Below, piece by piece: positions 18,401 through 26,798 of a DNA stretch of 64,000 nucleotides. The notes below the pieces were generated by a model. It made no database searches. It worked only from the letters and a program-made list of their open reading frames with translations, and had not been told where the DNA came from. The DNA lies in the NCBI RefSeq assembly GCF_013266755.1, contig NZ_JABRWJ010000013.1:62001-126000 (forward strand). The letters are read 5' to 3'. Source of the stretch: Pseudaquabacterium terrae. GTDB lineage: Bacteria; Pseudomonadota; Gammaproteobacteria; Burkholderiales; Burkholderiaceae_C. Within the stretch, counting starts at the first letter, position 1, and each line of letters begins with the position of its first letter. Made by a program: the position numbers and the translations under genes.

Positions 18401-19167
18401 GCGTTCCCTTGGTATCGATGCGCGGCATCGACAAGGCCTTCGGCGGGGTGCAGGCGGTGCAGGGCGCGAGCCTGGCCGTGCACCCCGGCGAGGTGCTGGC
18501 GCTGCTGGGCCACAACGGCGCCGGCAAGTCCACGCTGATGAAGATCCTGGCCGGCGCCTATGGCCATGACGCGGGCGAAATCCGCGTCGACGGCCGGCCG
18601 GTGCACATCCGCACGCCGGTGCAGGCGCAGGCGCTGGGCATCGAGACCATCTACCAGACGCTGGCGCTGGCCGACAACCTCGACGCGGTGACCAACCTCT
18701 TCCTCGGCCGCGAGCTCCGCACGCGCTGGGGCACGCTGGACGACTACGCGATGGAGGCCGCTGCGCGGGCGGTGTTCAGGAAGCTCAACCCGAACTTCCA
18801 GAATATCCGCGTGCCGGTGCGCGCGCTGTCCGGCGGGCAGCGGCAGGTGGTGGCGATCTCGCGGGCGCTGTACTTCAACGCCCGCGTGCTGATCATGGAC
18901 GAGCCCTGCGCCGCGCTCGGACCGGAGGAGACGCGCATGGTGCACGACCTCGTGCGCACGCTGCAGGCCCAGGACGTGGGCATCCTGCTGATCTCGCACG
19001 ACATGCCCGACGTCTTCGCGCTCAGCGACCGCCTGTGCGTGATGAAGAACGGCTGCACCATCGGCACCTATCGCACGAAGGACGTGGACGAGGAAGCGGT
19101 GCTTGGCATGATCATCGCCGGCCGGCTGCCCGAGGGCGTGGCGCCGTGCATGCGGCTCGATGCCTAG
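18397..19167 (+). CDS. Sugar ABC transporter ATPase, single-domain (half-size XylG)
   Basis: 256-aa ATPase with one complete nucleotide-binding domain: Walker [10 protein letters not shown] at 38-46, signature LSGGQRQ, Walker B VLIMDEP and the switch His in ISHDMPD. Classical XylG is about 510 aa with two ABC domains; this one is half that size, like the ATPase of FrcBCA-type systems, and would have to work as a homodimer. It overlaps the permease by 4 bp. It ends 6 bp from the convergent ThuA gene, with no obvious terminator between them. Confidence 0.88.
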   Translation: MSVPLVSMRGIDKAFGGVQAVQGASLAVHPGEVLALLGHNGAGKSTLMKILAGAYGHDAGEIRVDGRPVHIRTPVQAQALGIETIYQTLALADNLDAVTNLFLGRELRTRWGTLDDYAMEAAARAVFRKLNPNFQNIRVPVRALSGGQRQVVAISRALYFNARVLIMDEPCAALGPEETRMVHDLVRTLQAQDVGILLISHDMPDVFALSDRLCVMKNGCTIGTYRTKDVDEEAVLGMIIAGRLPEGVAPCMRLDA

Positions 19168-19173
19168 GGCCTG

Positions 19174-20037
19174 TTAACGCAAGACCCACGCGATGCCGCC
19201 GGCCAGGTGCTGCTGGAAGGCGGGCAGCTCCCACACCGATTCGTTGTGGCCCAGTGCCGTGTAGAAGACGCGGCCGCGGCCGAACGGCTTGCACCACGAC
19301 AGGCCGTGGTAACCGGGCTCGCCGCTGTGCGGGTGCCGGTCCAGCGCCAGCAGTGGCTGCACGGTTTCGCGCCGGTGGTTCTGCAGCAGATAGATCTCCT
19401 CCAGCAGGCCGCCGAGGTTCCAGCGCGCGCCGAAGTGGCGCGTGGCGGGGTGCTCGGGCGCGAGGTTGACGGCTTCGATGTGCACCTGATCGCGGTGGTG
19501 ATGGAACTCGCCGCCCAGCATGTCGATGTAGGGCCGGAAGCCGTGCAGCGTGTCGCTGGCGCTGTGCACGCCGACGAAGGCGCCGCCGGCCCTCACCCAC
19601 GCGATCAATGCCTCGGGGTCGGGCAGCGGCAGCTCGCCGGTGGTGTTGACGAACGCGACCACGTCGTAGCGCGACAGCGACGCGGCAGCGAGCTTGTCTG
19701 CCAGCACGACGCGCACGCGGTCGGCGTAGGCGACGCGCTCGTTAGCGTGTTGCGCATGCTGCGCTGCCGTGGCGTCGGCGCGCGGCTCGGGCGGCGGGGT
19801 CGCGGCTGCCAGTTCGACGGTGAACGAGCCGGCGGCGGCGCCGAGCTGCGCGATCACCCGCTCGGCCGTCTCGATCGAGCTGTGGCGCCAGCCCATCGTC
19901 GTGGTGACCAGCAGCAGCCGCTTGGCGGAGGCCGGCGCGGGACGGCCCGGCGGTTCCGCCGCGAAGGCCGAGGGCAGGGCAGCACCGAGCAGCGCCGCCG
20001 AGAGCAGCCGTCGCAGCCATCGCAGCCATCCCGTCAC
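19174..20037 (-). CDS. Exported ThuA-domain protein
   Basis: 287-aa protein with a signal peptide (ending ALPSAFAAE) and one ThuA-like domain (glutamine-amidotransferase-like fold): KRLLLVTTTMGWRH at its start, then VVAFVNTTG, GGAFVGVHSASDT, LGGEFHHH, GRGRVFYTALGH. ThuA is linked to disaccharide (trehalose/maltitol) metabolism, but secreted ThuA-domain proteins in sugar loci have no firm activity. GTG 20037 is chosen because GAGGAGG sits just upstream. It follows GH39 by 32 bp and is probably co-transcribed with it. Confidence 0.82.
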   Translation of the reverse strand: MTGWLRWLRRLLSAALLGAALPSAFAAEPPGRPAPASAKRLLLVTTTMGWRHSSIETAERVIAQLGAAAGSFTVELAAATPPPEPRADATAAQHAQHANERVAYADRVRVVLADKLAAASLSRYDVVAFVNTTGELPLPDPEALIAWVRAGGAFVGVHSASDTLHGFRPYIDMLGGEFHHHRDQVHIEAVNLAPEHPATRHFGARWNLGGLLEEIYLLQNHRRETVQPLLALDRHPHSGEPGYHGLSWCKPFGRGRVFYTALGHNESVWELPAFQQHLAGGIAWVLR

Positions 20038-20069
20038 GGCACCTCCTCGGCGGGTCCGCGGCGCCAGGG

Positions 20070-21659
20070 TCACTTCGCAGGCTCGAGCGTCACCAGCACC
20101 ACGTCGTTGCTGCGCATGCGCAGCTTCCACGGCAGCTCGCCCTTGGCGCCCACCTTGACCACCTTGTCGAGTTCGGGCTTGTCGGTCGTCAGGCCCTGCA
20201 GCGTGCGCAGCTGCTCGGCGCTCAGCTGCTTGGGCGAACCCATCTCGAGGTAGGCGGTGTGCGCGTCGTTGGCCTGGTAGCCGGTGCGGCGCACCTGCAG
20301 CCGGTAGCTGCCCGGCGCCAGGTGCTTCAGATTCAGCTGCACCGGCGGCGCGTCCACGGCCGGCAGCGGCTTGCCGAAGTAAACGCCGTTGCTGGTGGGC
20401 TGCTCGCGCTGCTGCGCGTCCCACACCAGCACGGCGGTCTTCCTGCCGTCGGCCGCGGCCAGCACGGCGGGGTCGTCGCTCGGGATCTCCAGCCCGCGCA
20501 TCGCGTTGAGGTACTTGTACGCGAACCACGCCGGCTTGCGCACGCCGTCCCGCGTCATCAGCCCGAAGCCGCCGTGGAAGGGCGCGTCGGGCGGCCCCGG
20601 CTCCTCGAACAGGTCGCTGTAGGTCCAGTAGCTCATCGCCTGCGCATGGCCGCGCGTGCCGCGCAGCTTGGTAAGGATCCACGACGCGCTGACGTAGCTG
20701 TCGTGCACCTTGTCGCGCGGGTTGTAGCTGGTGCTCCACTCGGTGATGTACAGCGGCAGCCCGGGGAAGGCCGAGGCTTCGATCTCGCGCCGGTTGCGCT
20801 TGATGTCGCCGATGATGGACTCGGGGTTGGGCGAAAGCTTGCGGTCCGACTTGCCGTACTCGTCGAGGAAGCCCTCGTCGACACCGTAGGTATGGGTGGT
20901 GACGAAGTCCACCGGTACGCCGTTCGCCTTGCAGTACGCCAGCAGCTCGGGCACCCAGGCTGCGCCCGCGGTCGACGGACCGCCCACGCGCAGCGCGGGG
21001 TCGATCTTCTTGATCGCGCGCGCGGTGGCCGCGTACAACTCGAAATAGGCCTTCTGGTCCGCCTTCTCCCAGAAGCCGTCCAGGTTGGGCTCGTTCCACA
21101 CCTCGAACGGCCAGCGCCGCACCTCGTCGGCGCCGTAGCGCTGGATCAGGTGGCGCACGAAGGCGTCAATCAGCTCGACCCAGGGGCCGGGCTGCGGATG
21201 CGAGGTGTTGCCCTTCCAGTAGAAGATCGTCTGCTTCGAGGTCTTCATCGCGTCCGGCGTGAAGCCCAGCTCGACGAAGGGCTTGATGCCGCGGGCGAGC
21301 AGCGCGTCGTAGAGCTGGTCGATGGCGCGGAAGTCGAACACCAGCTTGCCGTCGACCTGGCGCACGGTGCCCAGCTCGTCATGGAAGATGTCGTGGAAGC
21401 GCACGTAGCGGAAACCGAGCTCGTCCACCGCGGTCTTCAGCTGCGCGAGGTTCTCGGGGCGGCGCGTGGTGCCGGGATAGTCGGCGCCGACCGACAGGTC
21501 GAAGAAGCGGTCGACCGGCGCCGTGGCGCGGATGCGGTCCAGCGCCACCTGGCGCGCGGGCGGTTCCGCCGCCGTGGCGGCGCCGAGGCCGAGCATCAGC
21601 ACCGCGGAGGCCAGCGGCCGCAACAAGGGAAGGGGAAACGAGGGCAATGACGTTGTCAT
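20070..21659 (-). CDS. GH39 beta-xylosidase-type glycosidase
   Basis: 529-aa exported retaining glycosidase. A signal peptide (to AATAAE) is followed by a TIM barrel with acid/base E190 in the FEVWNEPN motif and nucleophile E307 in LYITEWSTSY, then a C-terminal beta-sandwich (PVQLNLKHLAPGSYRL). These are the GH39 hallmarks. Family members are mostly beta-1,4-xylosidases, some acting on alpha-linked arabinose; here it may process xylo-oligosaccharides or arabinoxylan. ATG 21659 directly precedes the signal peptide; reading further upstream would run through unrelated sequence. The next gene upstream, 31 bp away, is a small conserved-looking protein. Confidence 0.9.
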   Translation of the reverse strand: MTTSLPSFPLPLLRPLASAVLMLGLGAATAAEPPARQVALDRIRATAPVDRFFDLSVGADYPGTTRRPENLAQLKTAVDELGFRYVRFHDIFHDELGTVRQVDGKLVFDFRAIDQLYDALLARGIKPFVELGFTPDAMKTSKQTIFYWKGNTSHPQPGPWVELIDAFVRHLIQRYGADEVRRWPFEVWNEPNLDGFWEKADQKAYFELYAATARAIKKIDPALRVGGPSTAGAAWVPELLAYCKANGVPVDFVTTHTYGVDEGFLDEYGKSDRKLSPNPESIIGDIKRNRREIEASAFPGLPLYITEWSTSYNPRDKVHDSYVSASWILTKLRGTRGHAQAMSYWTYSDLFEEPGPPDAPFHGGFGLMTRDGVRKPAWFAYKYLNAMRGLEIPSDDPAVLAAADGRKTAVLVWDAQQREQPTSNGVYFGKPLPAVDAPPVQLNLKHLAPGSYRLQVRRTGYQANDAHTAYLEMGSPKQLSAEQLRTLQGLTTDKPELDKVVKVGAKGELPWKLRMRSNDVVLVTLEPAK

Positions 21660-21690
21660 GAGGTCGGGAGGCAAGGGATCGGCAGATGCG

Positions 21691-21960
21691 TCAGGCAGCG
21701 ACCTGCACGACGATCGGGAACGCGTAGTCGCGCCCGCGCAGCGCACGGGCGAAGAGGTAGTCGTTGCGCGCCTGGGCGCTGAGCAGGTCGATCTCGACCT
21801 GGCCGCTCGGGTTGCATGGAAAAGCCAGCAGCCGCCGGCCCGCCGCGCGCGGCAGGAACTGCAGCTGCGCCGCGGTGGCGGTGTCCGCCGGTGGTTGGGG
21901 CCGGTCGGCGTCCGCCTGTGGCGGCGCCGCCGAGGGACCATGCCGTGTACTGCGTTGCAT
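21691..21960 (-). CDS. Small protein of unknown function upstream of GH39
   Basis: 89 aa, function unknown. The C-terminal half (AFPCNPSGQVEIDLLS then ARNDYLFARALRGRDY) has the composition of a real soluble domain rather than a GC-rich shadow reading, while the N-terminal third is Pro/Ala-rich and probably disordered. ATG 21960 is the assumed start; a GTG at 22035 in the same frame would add 25 residues. No ribosome site is clear for either. It is oriented with GH39 and ThuA and diverges from the fucose ABC operon. Confidence 0.5.
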   Translation of the reverse strand: MQRSTRHGPSAAPPQADADRPQPPADTATAAQLQFLPRAAGRRLLAFPCNPSGQVEIDLLSAQARNDYLFARALRGRDYAFPIVVQVAA

Positions 21961-22024
21961 GGGAAGAGGAAGGGGCAAGGAAAGACAGGCTGAAGAGTGC
22001 CGTCGCCGGACCGGCTTGTCGGTA

Positions 22025-22067
22025 GGTGTTTCCACCTGATTGGTTCGGGCATCGATCGAATTAGTAT
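22025..22067 (+). promoter_or_regulatory. Regulon promoter element, copy 2 (fucose ABC operon)
   Basis: GGTGTTT (22025-22031), 25 nt, CGAATTA (22057-22063), TAGTAT (22062-22067) as -10-like hexamer and TTGGTT as -35-like hexamer. Same geometry as copies 1, 3 and 4. It lies 66 bp before the chosen ATPase start. Confidence 0.7.
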
Positions 22068-22133
22068 GCCGGGCATCCAGATCGACGGGGCGACCGTTCC
22101 CGCCCGCCGCACCATCCCTTGCCCTTGTCGTCC

Positions 22134-23720
22134 GTGACCGCCAGCTCGCCCTTGCCTGATCGCGCGGCCGCGCCGGCCCTGTTGCGGCTGTCCGGCATTC
22201 GAAAGGCCTTCGGCGGCGTCTGCGCGCTCGAGGGCGTGGACCTGGAGGTGCGCGCCGGCGAGGTGCATGCCGTTTGCGGCGAGAACGGCGCTGGCAAGTC
22301 CACGCTGATGAAGATCATGAGCGGGGTCTACCAGCCCGATGCCGGCAGCATCCACTGCCGCGGCCAGCCGGTGCGCTTCGCCTCCACCCGGGCTGCCGCG
22401 GCACGCGGGGTGGTGATGATCCACCAGGAGCTGAACCTGATCCCGCACCTCACGGTGGCGGAGAACATCTACCTGGCGAGAGAGCCGCGGCGCGGCTGGT
22501 TCATCGACCGCCGGCGCCAGCGCGCCGATGCGCAGCGCTGCCTCGACCGGCTGGGCGCCGCGATATCGCCCGAAGCGCTCGTCCACACGCTGCCGGTGGC
22601 GCAGCAGCAGATGGTGGAGATCGCCAAGGCGCTGTCGATGGACGCCGACGTGCTGATCATGGACGAGCCGACGTCCTCGCTCACCGAGGCCGAGACGCGA
22701 CAGCTGTTCGAGGTGATGCGCGAGCTGCGCCGCGGCGGCGTGGGCATCGTCTACATCTCGCACCGGCTCGACGAGATGGCGCAGATCGTCGACCGCGTGA
22801 CGGTGCTGCGCGACGGCCGGCAGGTCGCCACCGGCGCCTTCGCCGACACGACGGTGGATGCGATCGTCGCGCAGATGGTCGGTCGCGCGCTCGACGAGAA
22901 GTTCCCGCCCCGGCGCAGCGTGCCGCGCAGCGAGGTGCTGCTCGAGGTGCACGCGCTGCAGCGCCGCCCCGCCTTCGGTCCGGTGAGCTTCGAGCTGCGC
23001 CGCGGCGAGATCCTCGGCTTCGCGGGCCTGATGGGCGCCGGCCGCACCGAGGTCGCGCGCGCGATCTTCGGCGCCGACCCCAAGGACGGCGGCCGCATCC
23101 GCCTGCACGGGCAGGACCTGGTCATTCACTCGCCGATCGACGCCATCGGCCACGGCATCGCCTACGTCTGCGAGGACCGGAAGGCCCACGGCCTGGCGCT
23201 GGAGATGAGCGTGGGCGAGAACATCACGCTGGCCAACCTGGCGGCCGTGTGCGGCCCAGGCGGCTTCATCCGCTTCGGCGCCGAGCAGCAGACCGCGCGC
23301 GACTACATCGAGGCGCTCGGCATCCGCACCCCCGGGCCGCAGCAGCGGGCGCGCCTGCTGTCCGGCGGTAACCAGCAGAAGGTGGTCATCGCCAAGTGGC
23401 TGTTCCGCCAGGCGCGCGTGATCATCTTCGACGAGCCGACGCGTGGCATCGACGTCGGCGCCAAGGTCGCGATCTACGAGCTGATGGACCGGCTGGCCGC
23501 CGAGGGCATTGGCGTCATCCTCATCAGCTCCGAGCTGCCCGAGATCCTCGGCCTGACCGACCGCGTGGCGGTGTTCCACGCCGGGCGCATCGCCGCGGTG
23601 CTGCCGACGCGCCGCACCTCCCAGGAAGACATCCTGCTTCACGCCTCGGGCCTCGACAGGGTCCGCGCAGCGCAGTCCTCGCACGAGGACCTGTCCGCAC
23701 TGGCGGCGGTGGCGCCATGA
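22134..23720 (+). CDS. Sugar ABC transporter ATPase, two ABC domains
   Basis: 528-aa ATPase of the RbsA/MglA/AraG type. Domain 1 has Walker A GENGAGKST, a Q-loop in IHQELNLIP, Walker B VLIMDEPTSSL and an ISHRLDE switch. Domain 2 has the usual degenerate P-loop (GLMGAGRTE), signature LSGGNQQK and IIFDEPTRGIDVG. GTG 22134 is chosen; TTG 22119 and 22125 are in frame, and no ribosome site settles the point. Its stop overlaps the permease ATG. The downstream fucose dehydrogenase and lactonase genes suggest the imported sugar is L-fucose; this is inference from context. Confidence 0.9.
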   Translation: MTASSPLPDRAAAPALLRLSGIRKAFGGVCALEGVDLEVRAGEVHAVCGENGAGKSTLMKIMSGVYQPDAGSIHCRGQPVRFASTRAAAARGVVMIHQELNLIPHLTVAENIYLAREPRRGWFIDRRRQRADAQRCLDRLGAAISPEALVHTLPVAQQQMVEIAKALSMDADVLIMDEPTSSLTEAETRQLFEVMRELRRGGVGIVYISHRLDEMAQIVDRVTVLRDGRQVATGAFADTTVDAIVAQMVGRALDEKFPPRRSVPRSEVLLEVHALQRRPAFGPVSFELRRGEILGFAGLMGAGRTEVARAIFGADPKDGGRIRLHGQDLVIHSPIDAIGHGIAYVCEDRKAHGLALEMSVGENITLANLAAVCGPGGFIRFGAEQQTARDYIEALGIRTPGPQQRARLLSGGNQQKVVIAKWLFRQARVIIFDEPTRGIDVGAKVAIYELMDRLAAEGIGVILISSELPEILGLTDRVAVFHAGRIAAVLPTRRTSQEDILLHASGLDRVRAAQSSHEDLSALAAVAP

Positions 23721-24700
23721 ACGACCGCCGCCAGGACTGGATCCAGAAGTTCGGCGCGCTCGCCGGCCTGCTGCTGCTGGTGATCGCGTTCTCGCTGACG
23801 AGCGAGGCCTTCTTCAGCGTCGGCAATGCGATGACGGTGTCGCTGCAGGTCACCTCGATCGCCCTGCTCGGCGTCGGCGCCACCTACGTCATCATCGCCG
23901 GCGGCATCGATCTGTCGGTGGGCTCGGTGCTGGCGCTGGCAGGCGTGCTGGCCGCGATGGCGGCCAAGGCCGGCGTGCCGGTGCCGCTGGCCATGGCGCT
24001 GGGCGTGCTGGCCGGCGCGGTGTGCGGCGCGGCCAACGGCCTGCTCGTCACGCGGGCGAAGCTGCCGCCCTTCATCGCGACGCTGGGCATGATGCTGGTG
24101 GCGCGCGGCATCGCGCTGCAGATCACCGGCGCGCGCGCGGTCTCGGGGCTGGGGGAATCCTTCGGCGCGCTCGGCAACGGCTCGCTCTGGCGCGTCGAGC
24201 GCATCGATGCACAGGGCTTCCCGGACGTCGTGTTCCCCGGCATCCCGTACCCAGTGCTGCTGATGGTCGCGATCGCGATCGTGGCGGCCGTGGTGCTGAC
24301 GCGCACGCGGCTCGGCCGGCACATCCATGCCGTGGGCTCCAACGCCGAAGCCGCGCGGCTATCGGGCGTGAATACCAGCCGCGTCGTGCAGTTCACCTAC
24401 ATCGTGTCCGGCGCGCTCGCGGGCCTGACCGGCTGCGTGCTGATGTCGCGCCTGGTGACCGCGCAGCCCAACGAGGGCGTGATGTACGAGCTCGACGCGA
24501 TCGCCGCGTCGGTCATCGGCGGCACCTCGCTGATCGGCGGCGTGGGCACGATGTCGGGCACGGTGATCGGCTCGTTCGTGATCGGCATCCTTCGCAACGG
24601 CTTGAACATGAACGGCGTCTCGGCGTTGACGCAGCAAATCATCATCGGCCTGGTCATCCTGCTCACGGTGTGGATCGACCAGTGGCGACACCGGCGATGA
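23717..24700 (+). CDS. Sugar ABC transporter permease (RbsC family)
   Basis: 327-aa inner-membrane permease with about ten hydrophobic segments, the family motif AGGIDLSVGSVLALAGV near residue 65, and RTRLGRHIHAVGSNAEAARLSGV in the coupling loop. ATG 23717 overlaps the ATPase TGA (ATGA). It forms a transporter with the ATPase before it and the binding protein 66 bp after it; probable substrate L-fucose. Confidence 0.9.
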   Translation: MNDRRQDWIQKFGALAGLLLLVIAFSLTSEAFFSVGNAMTVSLQVTSIALLGVGATYVIIAGGIDLSVGSVLALAGVLAAMAAKAGVPVPLAMALGVLAGAVCGAANGLLVTRAKLPPFIATLGMMLVARGIALQITGARAVSGLGESFGALGNGSLWRVERIDAQGFPDVVFPGIPYPVLLMVAIAIVAAVVLTRTRLGRHIHAVGSNAEAARLSGVNTSRVVQFTYIVSGALAGLTGCVLMSRLVTAQPNEGVMYELDAIAASVIGGTSLIGGVGTMSGTVIGSFVIGILRNGLNMNGVSALTQQIIIGLVILLTVWIDQWRHRR

Positions 24701-24766
24701 AGGACGCGGCCCTCGCGCCGCCTGATTGCAGCCGCGGTTTCAGCCGCCCACATCCAGGAGACCGAA

Positions 24767-25717
24767 ATGAAGCAGATCCTTGCCCCGTTGCGCAGCCTCG
24801 TCGGCCTCGCGGTCGTCGGCCTCGCGTCCGCTGCGGCCCAGGCCGGCGAGATCGCGGTGATCGTCAAGACCACCAATTCCACGTTCTGGCAGAACGTCAA
24901 CAAGGGCGCCGACGCCGCGATCAAGACGGTGACGGGCCACACGATGACCTTCTCCGGTCCGGCGTCGGAATCGGCCATCGCGGACCAGGTCAGCATGGTC
25001 GAGAACGCGGTCAACCGCAAGGTCGCGGGCATCGTGCTGGCGCCCTCCGACCCGGATGCGCTGGTGCCGGCGATCAAGAAGGCCTGGGAGGCCCGGATTC
25101 CGGTGGTGCTGATCGATTCGATGGTGTCGGACGCCGGCAAGCCCTACTACCAGTCCTTCCTGGCCACCGACAACCGGCTCGCCGGTGAGCTGTGCGCGAA
25201 GCAGCTGATTGCCAAGGTCGGCACGACCGGCAAGATCGCCGTGATGTCCTACGTCGCGGGCGCGGGTTCCGAGCTCGGCCGCGTCGGGGGCTTTCGCGAC
25301 TACATCGCGAAGCACTCGAAGCTGCAGATCGTCGGGCCGTTCTACTCGCAGTCGCAGATGGCGACCGCGCTGAACCAGACGACCGACGTGCTGGCCTCGA
25401 ATCCCGACCTGAAGGGCCTGTTCGGCGCCAACGAGCCGACCGCCGTGGGCATGGGCCGCGCGCTGGTGCAGTCCGGCAAGGCCGGCAAGGTCGTTGCCGT
25501 CGGCTTCGACGGCAACGAAGACCTGCAGAAGTTCGTCAAGGACGGCACGCTGGAAGCCATCGCGGTGCAGGGCTCGTACCAGATGGGTCACCTGGGCGTG
25601 AAGACGGTGGCGGAAGCGATGGCCGGCAAGAAGGTCGCGAAGTTCGTCGACACCGGCGCGGTGATGGTCGGCAAGGGCAACATCGACAAGCCTGAAGCGA
25701 AGAACGTCCTGTACTGA
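24767..25717 (+). CDS. Sugar ABC transporter, periplasmic binding protein (RbsB family)
   Basis: 316-aa periplasmic binding protein. A signal peptide ends at AAAQAGE; the mature part begins IAVIVKTTNSTFWQ and carries KVAGIVLAPSDPDAL, IPVVLIDSMV, FGANEPTAVGMG and VGFDGNEDL, the usual type I fold segments. CAGGAGA precedes ATG 24767. It is placed after ATPase and permease and before the fucose oxidation genes, so its ligand is probably L-fucose or a related 6-deoxy sugar. Confidence 0.9.
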   Translation: MKQILAPLRSLVGLAVVGLASAAAQAGEIAVIVKTTNSTFWQNVNKGADAAIKTVTGHTMTFSGPASESAIADQVSMVENAVNRKVAGIVLAPSDPDALVPAIKKAWEARIPVVLIDSMVSDAGKPYYQSFLATDNRLAGELCAKQLIAKVGTTGKIAVMSYVAGAGSELGRVGGFRDYIAKHSKLQIVGPFYSQSQMATALNQTTDVLASNPDLKGLFGANEPTAVGMGRALVQSGKAGKVVAVGFDGNEDLQKFVKDGTLEAIAVQGSYQMGHLGVKTVAEAMAGKKVAKFVDTGAVMVGKGNIDKPEAKNVLY

Positions 25718-25784
25718 TGCACGCCCGGACCGCACGCCCTGCTGGCGCGAACGCCGGCCGCCTTCGTCGGTGGTGCCGCTCACG

Positions 25785-26798
25785 ATGAAGGTCAGCGACC
25801 GGCGCGCGGTGGCCGGCGGCCGGCTGCAGCTCACCCGCTTCGGGCTCGGCTGCGCGCCGCTGGCCGGCCTGTACGAGCCTGCATCCGAGGCCGAGGCTCG
25901 GGCCGTGCTGCAGGCCGCGTGGGACGCTGGCCTGCGCAGCTTCGACACCGCGCCGTACTACGGCTACACCGCGAGCGAGCACCGTGTCGGGCGCTTCCTG
26001 CGCGAACAGCCGCGCGAGGACTTCGTGCTGAGCACCAAGGTGGGCCGGCTGATGCGGCCCGATGCCGGCGTGCCGGCGTTGGACAACGGCTGGGCCGAGC
26101 CGCTGCCGTTCCGGCCGCAATTCGACTACGGCTACGACGCCGTGATGCGCTCGTTCGAGGACAGCCTGCAGCGCCTGGGCCTCGCACGCATCGACATCCT
26201 GCTGGTGCACGACATCGGCCGCCTGACCCACGGCGACGCGCACGCCAGGCACTGGCAGGCCCTGACGCGCGGTGGCGGTTTCCGCGCGCTCGAGACGCTG
26301 CGGCGCGAGGGCCGCATCGCCGCTTTCGGCCTGGGCGTGAACGAGGCCGCCGTGGTGCACGACAGCCTGCAGGAGGCGCAACTCGACTGCGTGCTGCTCG
26401 CCGGCCGCTACACCTTGCTGGAGCAGGGCGCGCTGTCGCTGCTGGACGAGTGCGCGCGTCGCGGCACGGCGCTGATCGTCGGCGGCCCGTTCAACTCCGG
26501 CCTGCTCGCGGGCAACGGCAAGTTCGACTATGCCGAGGCGCCGCCGGCGCTGCTGGCGCGCGCCGACGCCCTGCGCCGCACCTGCGCCGAGTTCGACGTG
26601 CCGTTGCAGACGGCGGCGCTGCAGTTCCCGCTGGCGCACCCGGCGGTCGCCTCCTGCGTCGCCGGCATGCGCGATGCGCGGCAGGTCGCGCAGAACACCG
26701 CATGGTTCGAGCAGCCGATTCCGGCCGCGCTGTGGACAGCGCTGCGCGCGCGCGGGCTGCTTGCAGAGGCCGCGCCGTGTCCTGGGGACGCCCGATGA
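25785..26798 (+). CDS. Aldo/keto reductase, probable L-fucose (D-threo-aldose) 1-dehydrogenase
   Basis: 337-aa NAD(P)-dependent aldo/keto reductase of the D-threo-aldose 1-dehydrogenase branch, expected to oxidise L-fucose to L-fucono-lactone in the cytoplasm. Motifs include GLGCAPLAGLY, the catalytic segment SFDTAPYYGYTASEHRVG (Asp and Tyr of the tetrad), LSTKVGRL, ILLVHDIGR and the cofactor-site region. GTG 25770 is an alternative start; ATG 25785 is used. The stop overlaps the lactonase ATG, which supports two successive steps of non-phosphorylative fucose oxidation. D-arabinose or L-galactose oxidation is possible. Confidence 0.82.
   Translation: MKVSDRRAVAGGRLQLTRFGLGCAPLAGLYEPASEAEARAVLQAAWDAGLRSFDTAPYYGYTASEHRVGRFLREQPREDFVLSTKVGRLMRPDAGVPALDNGWAEPLPFRPQFDYGYDAVMRSFEDSLQRLGLARIDILLVHDIGRLTHGDAHARHWQALTRGGGFRALETLRREGRIAAFGLGVNEAAVVHDSLQEAQLDCVLLAGRYTLLEQGALSLLDECARRGTALIVGGPFNSGLLAGNGKFDYAEAPPALLARADALRRTCAEFDVPLQTAALQFPLAHPAVASCVAGMRDARQVAQNTAWFEQPIPAALWTALRARGLLAEAAPCPGDAR

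Noticed and set aside
22041-22065. Second, minus-strand regulon element overlapping copy 2 and serving the GH39 unit
   Set aside because: CGAACCA occurs in reverse orientation, but nothing like GGTGTTT lies 32 nt upstream of it; the overlap comes from the partly palindromic core.
21660-23684. Minus-strand frame that would extend GH39 to 1204 residues
   Set aside because: The added part lies antisense to the ABC ATPase and crosses the divergent promoter; the signal peptide at 21659 marks the true start.
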